From positions 1 to 64,000 of the forward strand of contig MCGO01000049.1 in assembly GCA_002104985.1 (NCBI GenBank): a stretch of DNA of 64,000 nt, given 5' to 3'. This stretch comes from Rhizoclosmatium globosum. Lineage: Eukaryota > Chytridiomycota > Chytridiomycetes > Chytridiales > Chytriomycetaceae. The notes beneath the pieces are model-generated. The model was not told the origin of the DNA, did no database searches, and saw nothing but the letters and a program-made list of their open reading frames with translations. Of the stretch, positions 53,957 through 64,000 are shown one piece after another (position 1 is the stretch's first letter; the number at the start of each line of letters is the position of its first letter). A program made the position numbers and the translations under genes.

Positions 53957-55058
53957 TGAAGAACGCCACATTACTCTCGATGCCTCTATTCCTTGCGATT
54001 CTACAGTCGCAATTAATAATGGCCTTGAATATGTCGTATCACGGTGGCCCAGTTATCCACCAAGTGGAAGTGTGAGTAATACTGTTTCTATGCCTCGCTG
54101 TAATTCAAACGCAGACAGCCGATATACTACGGGTTCGTTACAAACCAAGAGAACTTGACTCGATTCTATTCATATATTGTTCAATCAAGTGTTATGGATG
54201 TCATAGGTGACTTGATCGCCCTGAAAAAGCCCTCCCAACCAACAATTCTTCCCTGTCAGCCCAGGAATACAAACCCCCTAACTCAGCAGCTTTCAAAAAC
54301 GGAACAATGATGCAGCCAATACAAGCAATGGAATATGGAAAAACAATCATGGATGACATTAAAGATATACGACCGTTTCTAAGGTTTAATTCCATCCATC
54401 TAAACCCATCTTCCAAATATTCATAACTAATAACGTTATTTGCCATGATCCATAGGACTCTTATTCGGGAAAACAGAATCACTCCAACAATTAACACATA
54501 CTTCCCCATTCATTTCCAAAAAGATATTGATGTAACAAGAAATGGTGACAAAAGCTGTCGCGACTTCTGCAGCTATCACGTAAGTTCCTTCCAACATATT
54601 CTTAGCATAAACATACTATTCCAGAGCACAATGGACATACGAAACCTAAATATTTCAGACGTGCCGTACCTCTTTTATGGTGTGATTCCTGACATAACAT
54701 CCGCCCCTTGTTTCAACGGTAATGACAATCATTTGCATGAAAGAAGAATTGAACCATTTTTGAAACAAAAGGGAAAACTTGTGGCCCGTACAATGCCTTC
54801 CAAAACACATGCCTTATCGCATCACACGAACTCTTTGAGGCCATCACAAATCCAATGGTTGGCGTCGCTCATAACGGCGCACGATATCCTGTCGCATGGT
54901 ATTCCGCAGATAAAGAAAATAAAAACACGTCAGGCGAGGTTGCAGACATGTGTAAAGATATAGGTTTTGAAGTTGGAAGTGATGAAGATGGAAGTAAATG
55001 GGTTATTCAGACTGTCTGGTCGAATAAAGCGCAGAGGTGTGTAGCGACACCAGTTTAG
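53957..55058 (+). pseudogene. secreted HGGPV/PHI-1-like protein, frame-broken
   Basis: ATG at 53957 gives a signal peptide (MKNATLLSMPLFLAILQSQL), then SYHGGPVIHQVEV, splicing (54071/54115) into QPIYYGFVTNQENLTRFYSY. Later exons read TYFPIHFQKDIDVTRNG, CRDFCSYH, PYLFYGVIPD, and SHELFEAITNP followed by GEVADMCKDIGFEV to the stop at 55058. This order (HGGPV, PIYYG, YPIHF, SC.FC.YH, SHEL.EA.T.P, GE..D.C) is that of fungal and plant phosphate-induced/EXORDIUM-like extracellular proteins, some annotated as metalloproteases. Two frame breaks: an A5 run near 54222 (A6 would restore) and one near 54810. A decayed gene or assembly errors; the conserved motifs argue for recent loss at most. Confidence 0.65.
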
Positions 55059-55272
55059 CTGCTTTGAAAGAGTGTTGGGACCACGTTTAGAAGCGACAGA
55101 ATACGAATGGTTTTCTTCTTTGCATAACGTTTCGACTCCACGTGTCCTTGCATTGCTCGAAAACTAGTGAAACACTACATCGTTCGTTATCTTTTTTAAG
55201 CGTTTTATCAATTGATTATACAGGATATGATTCTCGGTTGTTTAATTGGGCTGGCAAAACCTCAAAACAAAA

Positions 55273-56627
55273 ATGAGTGACACTCTTCAACCCACCCAGC
55301 TCTCTATCGGAGGTAGCCTTCTCGTCAACTACATAATGCCACTCGCTAGTAGTCTTCTTGGTAGACCAGTTTGCATCATAGACGAGGCAAAGATCACCAA
55401 GCTGTTTGTCACAAACAAGGAAATTGAGTCCGTCTTTGGGCCCCAAGATCAAATTCTGAACATGGTCTCCCTATCGATTACCGAAACTAACAAGGCTAAA
55501 TTTACTCCACTTGGCCGTTTCTTTCGAGAACTGGAGCTTCGGAAGGGTGCAGAATTGAGGTAGGTTGAAACCAATTTGGAACCCTTTTCCCTTAATATCA
55601 CTTCAGATTGTCAGTTATGAAGTACGTTATAGCCCATCCTGAAATCCAGAAAGTTCAGATCAAGTCTCCATTGGTCATCCTCGGCCTATTTCGCTCAGGA
55701 ACGACGCTACTCCATAGACTTTTGGCCCAGGACCCAAAAGCGCGAGCTTTTAAGTTGTGGGAAATGATTTCGGTCTACGATGAAGCCAATCCACCTCCAA
55801 CTGAAGAAACCTATGAAAATCACCAAAACATTGCAAAAGCCGAGCAGATTCTAAATCTAGCGTGGTGGTTATTTCCCAACTTTCTCTCAGAGTACAGGGA
55901 ATCTCATTACGCTGCTGCGACCGAATACGATGAAGAGTTCAGTATTCTCCTCACACAAGGTTGTGACCCCTCAACTCCACGTGCTCTCGCAATGCTTCGA
56001 AACCAGCCCTTCATGCTCCAAGCCAATTTATACATGAAGCGATTCTTTCAAATGATGCTCTTTGGATTCCCAACACGCACTCATTTGGTTCTCAAGTTTC
56101 CAGGCCGCTGTGACAGCTTGCCTGCGTTTGTTTCCGTGTTTCCAGATGCGAGATTTGTGACAATCAACAGAGATGTGCGACAAGTGGTTCCATCGGCCAC
56201 GTTATTGATGTATCGATCAATTTCTAACAAACTTGAAGCGAACTCTGTCAATGCTTGCGAATTTGGGGAAGGTGCTCTGAAGCATGCTGTTGGAATGACT
56301 CGTTCTCTGGCTGCTTTTCGCGGTCTGGTCGCTGCGAATAATGTGAAATTGATGTCGAACTTGGGTTTGGATCAGTCTATGAAGGATCACAACGTTTCAC
56401 CATCCCAGTTTATTGATATTGAGTACACTGACCTTATCTCAGATCCCATAAATGTCGTTCATAGGATATACAGCTATTTTGGAATGACTGTTTCGGAGGA
56501 GTTTGAAGCTGCAATGAAAATGTACCTGTTAGAGAATCCAAACGGGAAACACGTGAAGTCTAAAGTGGATGCAAATGCAATGTTTGGTTTCACTGAAGAC
56601 AGTATTATGGCGGCGTTTGAGGAATAA
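55273..56627 (+). CDS. sulfotransferase family protein
   Basis: Exons 55273-55559 and 55607-56627 (GTAGGT..TTCAG intron, phase consistent), about 435 residues. The PAPS-binding 5' loop LGLFRSGTTLLHRLLAQDP is at residue ~120. A 3'-phosphate-binding segment follows further on (VLKFPGRCDSLPAFVSVFPDA then RFVTINRDVRQVVPS). The C-terminal part has DIEYTDLISDP and RIYSYFGM, typical of the Sulfotransfer_3 group. It should transfer sulfate from PAPS to an unknown acceptor. No signal peptide or TM is evident at the start, so a cytosolic enzyme is likely. The ATG at 55273 is preferred because upstream codons in frame lack an ATG. Confidence 0.85.
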
Positions 56628-57020
56628 ATAAGTGTTGGTGGCTCAGTGTTTGCACTGTTTGTGGCCTTAAAATTGTCATCTTTCCCTGACATTTCCAAGC
56701 AGGTAGCTTCAGCGAGCCCCCTTTGCACAGCCCATCTTCTTTCGTAGCTACGATCGGATTTGTTTAATCCATTATAAGTCTGAGATCGGACGAGCTGTTC
56801 TATCAAGAAGTCTATGTGTGACGAGTTTGAGGAAAAGGATTCTCCACGAAAGCCTTGAATCAAATATGCGAAGTAAACAAATAAGCTGGATCGCTGTGTT
56901 TCAATGAGCGTGATACTTGAGCTGTGTGGACTTCATGGGAAAGATGAAATCTGAGTCCGATCACTTCAAGCATGTCACAAAATCGAACACTTCTTACTTA
57001 CTGCCTTTTTAATTAGAGCT
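56628..57020. promoter_or_regulatory. spacer between sulfotransferase and Pumilio genes
   Basis: About 390 bp with no supported gene; expected to hold the 3' end of the first gene and the promoter of the second. Confidence 0.4.
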
Positions 57021-59926
57021 ATGGAAAAATCAGAGAATATGCCGCATCAGGAAGAACCGTCAATAGAAATCAATGTTCCTATAGATCAGATGAACAGCGA
57101 ACGTAACGCGTATAGAATGGACGTCATGAATCCAAATAATGGAAGACCAGGAATAATGTTTGGAACCAATCCACTATCCTCTGAGTTCCAACCAGTGAGT
57201 TGTAGTCATTTTCAAAACACGACTAATCCCTTTGAAGGTTCCCTCATTTGGATTTCCGCAATTCTATCAACCCATTCAACCACCTTCTGGATTCTTCTTT
57301 CCTCATCATCCCCCCCTCCGCCTTTACATGAAATTTTACCTCAAGATAGTCAGCACGAAGATGGCATTGGATCTTTAGCAACTCAAATTCCTCAAATATC
57401 ACTCTCTGATACGCAAAGCCCACCTCCAGTATCATCTCAAAATGAAATTGCGGCCCTTCAAAATGCTCGGCGTATGGATGCCCACCAAATGGCCATCAAG
57501 GACATGGAAATCCAGAAATTACGAGAAGAACTCGACCAACTTCGGCGGTGGACAATGTCACTACAGCAGGAATTACATCATCAACACTTTCAGCATCAAA
57601 TGATGTTGCAGCATCAGCAGCAACAGCAGCAGCAACAATTTGAGGCTGGTCATCCCGTCGAAAAAGTTGACAGGCTTGCCAATAGCATCGCAGTAAATAG
57701 TCTATTCGCTTCTCATGTAAAAGGAGACGACGACGCAACAATTCCACCAGGTCTTCCAGTTGCTGGCCAAAATGGTAATGCCGCTACTTCTGGAATCGTC
57801 GATCCTGTTGCGGCTGCAGCCGAAGAAACCAGCTCTCTATTTGTCCCAACAACAGTACAGCCAGAGCAGAACGTATTTCCACGCTTCCAAAATCAGCCAC
57901 TGGTGGAACCAATCTTCCAGCCGGAATTGCCTCTTCTCTCAATCATCCCTGCACCTCTGACCTCTACAACATTGCCTCAACAAGACCAATTCATGGTTTC
58001 TTCGCCTCCAACAAACTCTACAGGATCAACATCGTCTCTCAATCTGTCATCACAACAAACTGACGCGCTTTCTCCGCCAACTACTGCATGGCCAAATTCA
58101 AACCCAGCAACTCTCCAGCGTCCGAAGTCTATCTGGTCTCCACTTTTGCTTCACAATACTACCGATCAACCGGTATCCAGCACACCAGAGTATCTGAATG
58201 AAGCCAAAGAATTTGTTCCGTCAACTACAGGCGTCACGTTTTCAAACACAACGTATTTGGAATCTAATAACAGTGACTCAAGCCTGAATCATTTAAAATC
58301 AATATGGGAAGTTGACGAATCTGTAAGCACTTAAGTTCTGAATAATGTTTCTTTACACTTATGTAATCGAACTAGATATCATACGACTGTTACGACCCGA
58401 CTATCATAGAGGATGAGCTAAGCCTTTCCAACAAGCACCGATCCACCCACAAATCATATCGTCAATCTTCCTCGACACCGTCACAACCAACAACGTTTCA
58501 CGTATGGCGTTTTATTATAAACACCAACAAGCAGCAAATACTTAAAGCTTTTTACATAGACTCTTGTTGAGAAAATAGTGAGAACGCAAGATCAACCAGC
58601 ATCTCTCCTCCTCCAACAGAAACTAAAAACAACTCACCCTGAGACGCGTAACCAAATAATTGAAGCTATTTTAGCGCATTCCCTGAATTTAATCCGAAAC
58701 CGGTTTGGAAACTTCTTGGTTCAACGATGCCTTGAGGTTGGAGACAAGGAGCAGATTCACGCGTTGACAAGTAGTATGTTGGGTTGTGTGGTCATGCTCA
58801 GCTGTGATCGATTTGGATGCCACGTTGTGCAAAAAGCGCTGGACGTTTGTGATGACTCGTTGAAAGTCGCAATTATTCGCGAGTTGCTCGTTGCTATTCC
58901 AGGTAATACTTTAACTGATACCTCCTAATTTAACCACTTGAACAAAACCAAATTACAGACACAATCACACACCGCTTCGCATGCCACGTCTGGCAACGAA
59001 TCTTTGAAACAAAATGGACTCTGCACCCATACTCTGCAGCTTTAACATCAACAACTCCACAAAACACCCCCTTATCACCCCAATCCCTATCCCAAGAATT
59101 CACCGTTACCTCCAAAATCCACCCAGTCCTCGCAATCCTCCGCCGCATGGACCGCATCCTCCGCAACCAATGGCACCAAATCGCCAACGACGAGTCCGGC
59201 TCTCTCGTCGTCCAATGCATCTTTGAAAACTGTCCTGAACCCGAAAAACGCGGCATAATCGGTGAAGTCCTCACCCACGCCGCCGAAATCGCACGTGGAC
59301 AGTGGGGAAACTGGGTCATACAACATCTCCTCGACAGAGGCTACCCGCCCGACAAATCACACATCCTCCAAGTTGTATCAACACACATCCACGCGCTTAG
59401 CATTGACCAGTTTGCGTCGAAAGTGGTTGAGAAGGCGTTGAAGACGTGTCCGAAGCGGGAATTGTATTTGATTGTTGAGCAGGTTATTTCGGGACAGTTT
59501 GGGGAGACGGGACATCCTGCGATTATTGATATGATGAATAATCAGTATGCGAATTATGTGGTGCAGCATATTTTGACGCTGGCGGAGCCGCAGCAGAGGG
59601 ATACATGCACAAGGTTGATTGCGCCACATTTGGGTGTGTTGAGAGGGAGCAAGTATGGACAGAGGGTTGCAGCTATTGTTGAAAAGAATTTGAGATGCGT
59701 GAGTGGATTTAGAGGTTCTATGATGGTTCCGGGGTCTTCCTCCTCTTCGGGAATGGTTGGAAATTCGGGAATTCACTTGCAGCAGCACCAACAGCACCAG
59801 CAACAGCAACACCAAAGCAATGTTGGAATCAAGAAGAGTAAGTTTTATTTCTTTGCAGTTGAAGCGTCTAACGCCCTCATAGTTGATGGCAACTCACCCA
59901 TCTATTCACAATTCTACACAAACTGA
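57021..59926 (+). CDS. Pumilio/PUF RNA-binding protein
   Basis: Six exons: 57021-57194, 57238-58322, 58376-58501, 58560-58902, 58959-59837, 59883-59926. Long disordered Pro/Gln/Ser/Thr N-terminus with a coiled coil (IKDMEIQKLREELDQLRR) and a poly-Gln run. Then eight PUF repeats, including NRFGNFLVQRCLE, DRFGCHVVQKALD, HRFACHVWQRIFE, DESGSLVVQCIFE, GQWGNWVIQHLLD, DQFASKVVEKALK, NQYANYVVQHIL and SKYGQRVAAIVEK. A Ser/Thr/Pro insertion of about 50 residues separates repeats 3 and 4. The HVWQ repeat resembles the yeast Jsn1/Puf2 subgroup, but no RRM is seen. Binds mRNA 3' UTRs to control decay or translation. The C7 run at ~57310 needs one more C to keep frame after the 43-nt first intron. Confidence 0.87.
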
Positions 59927-60170
59927 AGGCACAGAGCCAAATCTAGAATACTGCATATGCCACATTTGTTTAAATTTTCACCTCCATAATCTGTTGTACT
60001 TTTATTTTGACATTTGAAGTGTTTCATCAAGGAGGGAGTTGGGAAGTCTATGGTTTATAATTCTTTCTTTTTGCAGCGTTGTCCCACTTCCTCCTCCTTT
60101 GCTTAATTCCTTTCTCCTTCTCAAAAAAAGACAATAAATCTGCATTTGCTGAACAAAATCTTCCAAAAAA

Positions 60171-61513
60171 ATGATTGACCTGCATCACACCTTCATGCCC
60201 GTATTCTACTTCCCACACTTCAGCTGCCAATCTGTGCCGCGACGGAAATACGGCGACTACGAGTCTCAGCAGTCAGATTCCTACGCGGGATCCCCATCTG
60301 ATTCGCAGTTGGGCAAACAGCCACGCCGCAGCGCCGGAAAAGCACCTGGAAAAGGCCGCAAAATGCCTGGAAAAGGGCGCGGTGTTTCTGGCTCGAACGG
60401 GGACGAAAGCGACGACGAGGGCGATGAGGACGATGACTTTGACGGTAATAATAACTCATCTTGCCCCGTCTTGTTTCAGATTGCTCCAGCTGTCTGCCCC
60501 ATAGATAAATTATACTAAAATCGATACTGTGTGCAGGAGAAGACTACGAAGGTGGCGGTGACGATGGCGAGGACGATGAAGATGATGAAGACCAGGAGTC
60601 ACATCCCCCGTATGGACAGGGCCGAGGAAAAGGAAAGGGAAAAGGCAAAGGAGGAATAAGACCTGGACGGGGTAAAGGGAAGGGGAAAGGATACTCGCCA
60701 GCACCTGTCTTTGCAGAAGAGGATGAGGATGAGGAAGACCAAGAGGACGATGATGAGTACGACGAAGAGGAAGAAGAGCAAGAATATCAAAGACTTGCTC
60801 AAAAGTCGCGATCACGAGGTAATGTTAAAGTTGGGTTTTGGGTGTGGGTGTTGTCAAAGTGATGACTGAGATTGGTTTGATTAGAAACGAATGGAGGAGA
60901 CGAAGAAGAAGAGGAATACGAGCAAGAAGAAGACGAGGACGACGAAGATTCTTCACAGTCTCGTCCTTTTGGCACAAAACATCCTCAATATGGTGCGTTA
61001 CTTTTTCTTCTTCTCTCCCACATACTCAATATTCTCATAGGTTCTCTTGAAGATGATGACGATGACGATGATGATGATGAAAACGGGCAATCACAACTCT
61101 ATTCAACACAACCTGCGTCATTATTAACAACCTCTCAGCCACAAAGCTCAAATGACCTTTTCTCTGGTGGCGGTAAGAAACTCAATCTCTCTACAAAAAT
61201 CCCACATCTGAAACTATCATGAATCAATACAGACTTTGCATCCTTCACCTCAGACTTCCAACCTCAAGACCCAGACGACCTCTCCTACTTCCAACAAACA
61301 ACCACCAGCGTCGACGACAACCCAGCATCCGGGATCCCCATCACAGACTTTTCAGAATTTGATTTTGAAACCTCCTTGGGTGCTGCAAGTGGCGTGCCGC
61401 TGACTGGCGGGACAGGAAGTCTTGCAGACTTGACAAGCGACTCCTTATTGGACCTTGACGCTGAACTAGAAGAACTTGAAGGTGGCCCTATAAGGAAAAA
61501 ACAGAGAGTGTGA
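60171..61513 (+). CDS. acidic low-complexity protein with GKGR basic patches
   Basis: Start at 60171 after AAAAAA. About five exons with acidic ends (GDEDDDFDG, DEYDEEEEEQE, LEDDDDDDDDDENG) alternate with Gly/Lys/Arg tracts (GKGRKMPGKGRG, GRGKGKGKGKGG). The last exon (from ~61230) is more ordinary: DFASFTSDFQPQDPDDL, FSEFDFETSLG, DSLLDLDAELEELEGG, ending RKKQRV, a possible nuclear signal. No family recognised. The mix of acidic blocks, basic Gly-rich blocks and a hydrophobic/acidic C-terminus suggests a nuclear chromatin or transcription factor, but that is inference. Splice phases are consistent at ~60444/60538 and ~60820/60885. Confidence 0.65.
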
Positions 61514-61739
61514 TCAAGAGAGCAGAAGGGGGGGAGAGGGGGGAAAAAAGCTTCAGTTATTTGTTCAATTTTCTTTAGAGGGTAGAATGGAGAACACCAT
61601 TAAATCCAGCTAACATTACTTCCTTCGTGTTTGAAACCTAGAACGCGATGAGGTAAGGAAAGGCCAACATACCAACAGCGATTGAACCCAAACTCCACAA
61701 AACTCCCTGCACCATCTTTTCATCTACTCAGAATCCAAA

Positions 61740-61811
61740 AGGACCGAGCGGGGGTTGATCCCGCGACCTCGGGATTTGCAGTCCTACGCTCTACCACTGA
61801 GCTATCAGTCC
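61740..61811 (-). tRNA. tRNA-Cys (GCA)
   Basis: Reverse complement is identical to 10365-10436: same cloverleaf, anticodon GCA, A54 in the T loop. TTTT follows on the minus strand (AAAA at 61737-61740). Apparently intact. Confidence 0.93.
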
Positions 61812-62190
61812 TTGGCACGGCAAAAGTGCTACGCTGAATACCAAGCCCTAATATAAACTTGTATCAGCGAAAAACATCCTCTCAGTGTGATCCAATTATA
61901 TCACAAAAATCCGAACATCTTCGACATATTTTTGTAACTTCCACTTTACATGAACTCTGCAGATTCTATTATTATTAGGGCCACGAAAAAGGATAACTTA
62001 AACCAAAATGGTTTGCAAATGAAAACACAAAGAAAAGCAATCAAAACAATCAAAGTCACCAAAAACGAATAATTTTTTTATCGAACCATTCACACAAACT
62101 CTCTTTGTGTGCACCTGAGTCCTGAACGAGACAAAGAAAGACTGTAGATCGCTTTGTGGCCTCTATAAAAAATACATACAAAAACTTTGA
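61812..62190. promoter_or_regulatory. spacer, nothing recognised
   Basis: About 380 bp of AT-rich DNA between the divergent tRNA-Cys and the methyltransferase gene; no gene supported. A CTATAAAA box lies at 62163-62170. Confidence 0.4.
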
Positions 62191-63388
62191 ATGGTGGAAC
62201 TATCACTCTCATCATCCCGCAAGTTTCTGTCCGCGATTATCACAATTTCCGTGATTGCCTGCATCAGTCTCGGATATTTCGGGTTCTACGCGTCTCTTCC
62301 AGATGGGTTACGACGGGTATGTTTGTTTTTAAACCAAGACCGTATGCTTTTGTTATGTGTACACTAATGTTGAATGTACGGAAAATGAATGTAGCATCTG
62401 ATTGGAACTGAGACTGCACTTGATAAAGTCCCTGTAACTCCCAAGGAGTGGGCTGAGGCACGCGCGAGTCAGATGTTCAAGGCGTGGGAGAGTGCTGAGA
62501 GAATGTCTCCCGCTGAAGCTGCGAGTGTTTCTTTGATTGACGTGTATTCTCTGTTTCCGGAAACGTTTAGTTGCGATAGGAATAATTTTGAAAGGTAACA
62601 TTATTTCTTTGTTTTTTGGGAAGTAGCGTTTGGGGATTGTTCATGGGGAGATTGTTGATGCCTTTTGTGTCTCACAAAAGATTGGGCGGAGACGACGATG
62701 GAGCCAAGTGGACTTGTGGAGAGTTTTTTCAACCTGCCCCTGGTAATTGCACTGCTGTCTCGTTGGGATCCAATGGTCAGTGGCAGTTTGAGGAGTCTAT
62801 TCTTGAACACACCAACAGCGATTGTACTGTAAGTCAACAATCTCATAAAAAATCGCTTCAATGATGAATATTTCTCAGGTATACACATTCGATTGTACGG
62901 GTACATGGATTCCACCGCACAACAACATCAGGTTCTTTCCATGGTGTCTTGGAGAAGACAAAATCATTGATGGCCGCGTTTACAAGACTTGGGACAGTAT
63001 CACAAGGGACCTAGGATTAACGCATGTGGATTATTTCAAAATGGACATTGAGGTATATCTAAGTCTGTTGCATTTATTCATCAAGTTGACTGAATCTTTG
63101 GAAAAGGGCTTCGAGTGGCTCGCTTTGCCACCTGCTTTGGATAATTTGGCTCAGGGCGGCGTTCTTCCCAAGCAAATTGCACTTGAGATGCACTTGTGGC
63201 CTCAAGCTGAAGGAGTTGCAAAGCCTTACCAAGCAACCAATACAGAAAAGGGACTTGATTTTGTTCATCCCATGATCAATCTGTTCCGTAAATTCTATAG
63301 TCTCGGCTATCATATTGGAGCAGTTGAGTACAACCACCTCAGTAGTCCTTATGGATGCTGTCAAGAGTTTACGTTTATTTTGCCATGA
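62191..63388 (+). CDS. type II membrane FkbM-like methyltransferase
   Basis: Five exons (62191-62316, ~62395-62594, 62681-62828, 62879-63052, 63107-63388) with matching phases, about 310 residues. The N-terminal signal anchor AIITISVIACISLGYFGFYA places the enzyme in the secretory pathway lumen, probably Golgi. The core reads RLGGDDDGAKWTCG, CTAVSLGSNGQWQFEESILE (SAM-binding GSNG loop), VYTFDCTGTW, DSITRDLGLTHVDYFKMDIE|GFEWLALP and ALEMHLWP. This is the Methyltransf_22/FkbM pattern shared with METTL24-like proteins of fungi and animals. Substrate unknown, perhaps a glycan or secreted protein. Confidence 0.82.
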
Positions 63389-63463
63389 ACGAGTCAGAAA
63401 GAGAGAAAGAGGAACAAATAAAAGAGATTGAACAATTAAACACAATATTAAAGTGTTCAACAA

Positions 63464-64000
63464 ATGCAGAGCTATGCCTCTGTTGCGGCGCAGAACACTC
63501 ACGCGTCCAACTCGTCGCTGTCGACAGCGCTTTCCGCCTTTGATGACGACGGCGGGCGACACGGATTCCGGAGTTCTGAGGCCTTGAACGTGAACGAGGC
63601 AACTGGTCCAAGTGGTCCTAGTTCCGTTGCTCTTGCTCCAGCGACAACCACTTCAACCACCACCACCACTTTAACAACAACAACTTCAACTTCAAATTCA
63701 ACTTCAACTTCAACTTCAAAACGAACTCTTCGCTGTCGAATGCAGTCGCCGCTCTCGGTTCTCTCCGCCTCGCCAGACTATTCAAAGGTGCTCGTTGGCG
63801 GAAAGGACGTCCTTAAGGTGCGCCTGGCTGTCTTTCGCTCGTGCTCTGTTGACTCTCCTTTATTTAAAGATCCTCAGAATCTCGGATGCAGACGTGAAGG
63901 AGTGGCTCAATCTTCGCGCGGGCCTCAAAACACAGCTCAACTACTCGCTCACAGATGCAAAGTGGGCTCCTCCCTTTGCTGAAGCTACTATAGCCTCAGC
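63464..64000 (+). CDS. WDR24/Sea2(Rtc1)-like protein, N-terminal part, runs off the window
   Basis: Exon 1 (63464-63817) starts MQSYASVAAQNTHASN, carries a Thr/Ser-rich stretch, then LSVLSASPDYSKVLVGGKDV. A GTGCGC..AAAG intron joins at 63870 to ILRISDADVKEWLNLRAGL, NYSLTDAKW and ATIASA at the window edge. The order (VAGR/VGGKDV..K, V...LNLR, LNYS..D..W, TA) is that of the first WD40 blade of WDR24, or yeast Rtc1/Sea2, a subunit of the GATOR2/SEACAT complex that regulates TORC1 at the vacuole. Only about 160 residues are visible, so the call is provisional. Confidence 0.6.

Overview
The window is eukaryotic nuclear DNA. It has short spliceosomal introns (about 40-100 nt, GT..AG) in nearly every gene, Pol III tRNA genes, a chromodomain Ty3/gypsy retrotransposon, a Crypton-type tyrosine recombinase, a VPS68-like gene and TKL-type kinase/Sel1 fusions. 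This mix, with GxIP leucine-rich repeats and Kelch-type membrane proteins, suggests an early-diverging (zoosporic, chytrid-like) fungus. That placement is inference from gene content; there is no rRNA or marker gene to prove it.

Layout. 0.3-4.6 kb (minus): a Kelch-ectodomain membrane protein with a repeat-bearing tail. 4.8-10.4 kb: a young Ty3/gypsy element with identical 219-bp LTRs and a 5-bp target duplication, inserted one base upstream of a tRNA-Cys gene. 10.6-25.6 kb (minus): one giant multi-exon gene, paralogous to the first, encoding a signal peptide, Kelch ectodomain, membrane segment and a very long tail. The tail has about a dozen copies of a basic motif of the type KKHVKITKIKE, two leucine-rich-repeat blocks, and about 15 copies of an unrecognised helical module of about 100 residues. 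26-27 kb (plus): a small gene with two copies of the same module. 27.3-33.5 kb (plus): three tandem kinase-Sel1 fusion genes with a shared intron position. 34-39.1 kb: a duplicated pair (secreted LRR protein plus cupin-fold protein) in which each copy has lost a different partner. 39.2-40.6 kb: VPS68-like membrane protein. 41-44.1 kb: decayed, repeat-flanked unknown DNA.

44.6-53.6 kb is the most striking region. The first 17 nt of a tRNA-Cys gene lie at 44581-44597 and the rest lies at 53569-53624. The 8.97 kb between the halves carries a complete-looking Crypton/NDC10-type tyrosine recombinase gene at one end reading inward, a PIF1-family helicase, a perfect 4 x 75-bp tandem repeat, and related hairpins near both ends. 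The simplest reading is a mobile element integrated inside a tRNA gene. Thus two unrelated elements in this window hit the same tRNA family.

53.9-64 kb (plus): a secreted HGGPV-type protein (frame-broken), a sulfotransferase, a Pumilio RNA-binding protein, an acidic/GKGR-rich protein, a tRNA-Cys (minus), a type II membrane FkbM-like methyltransferase, and the start of a WDR24/Sea2-like gene.

Several otherwise sound genes are broken by single-base changes in homopolymers. Some frame breaks may therefore be assembly errors, and pseudogene calls should be read with that in mind.
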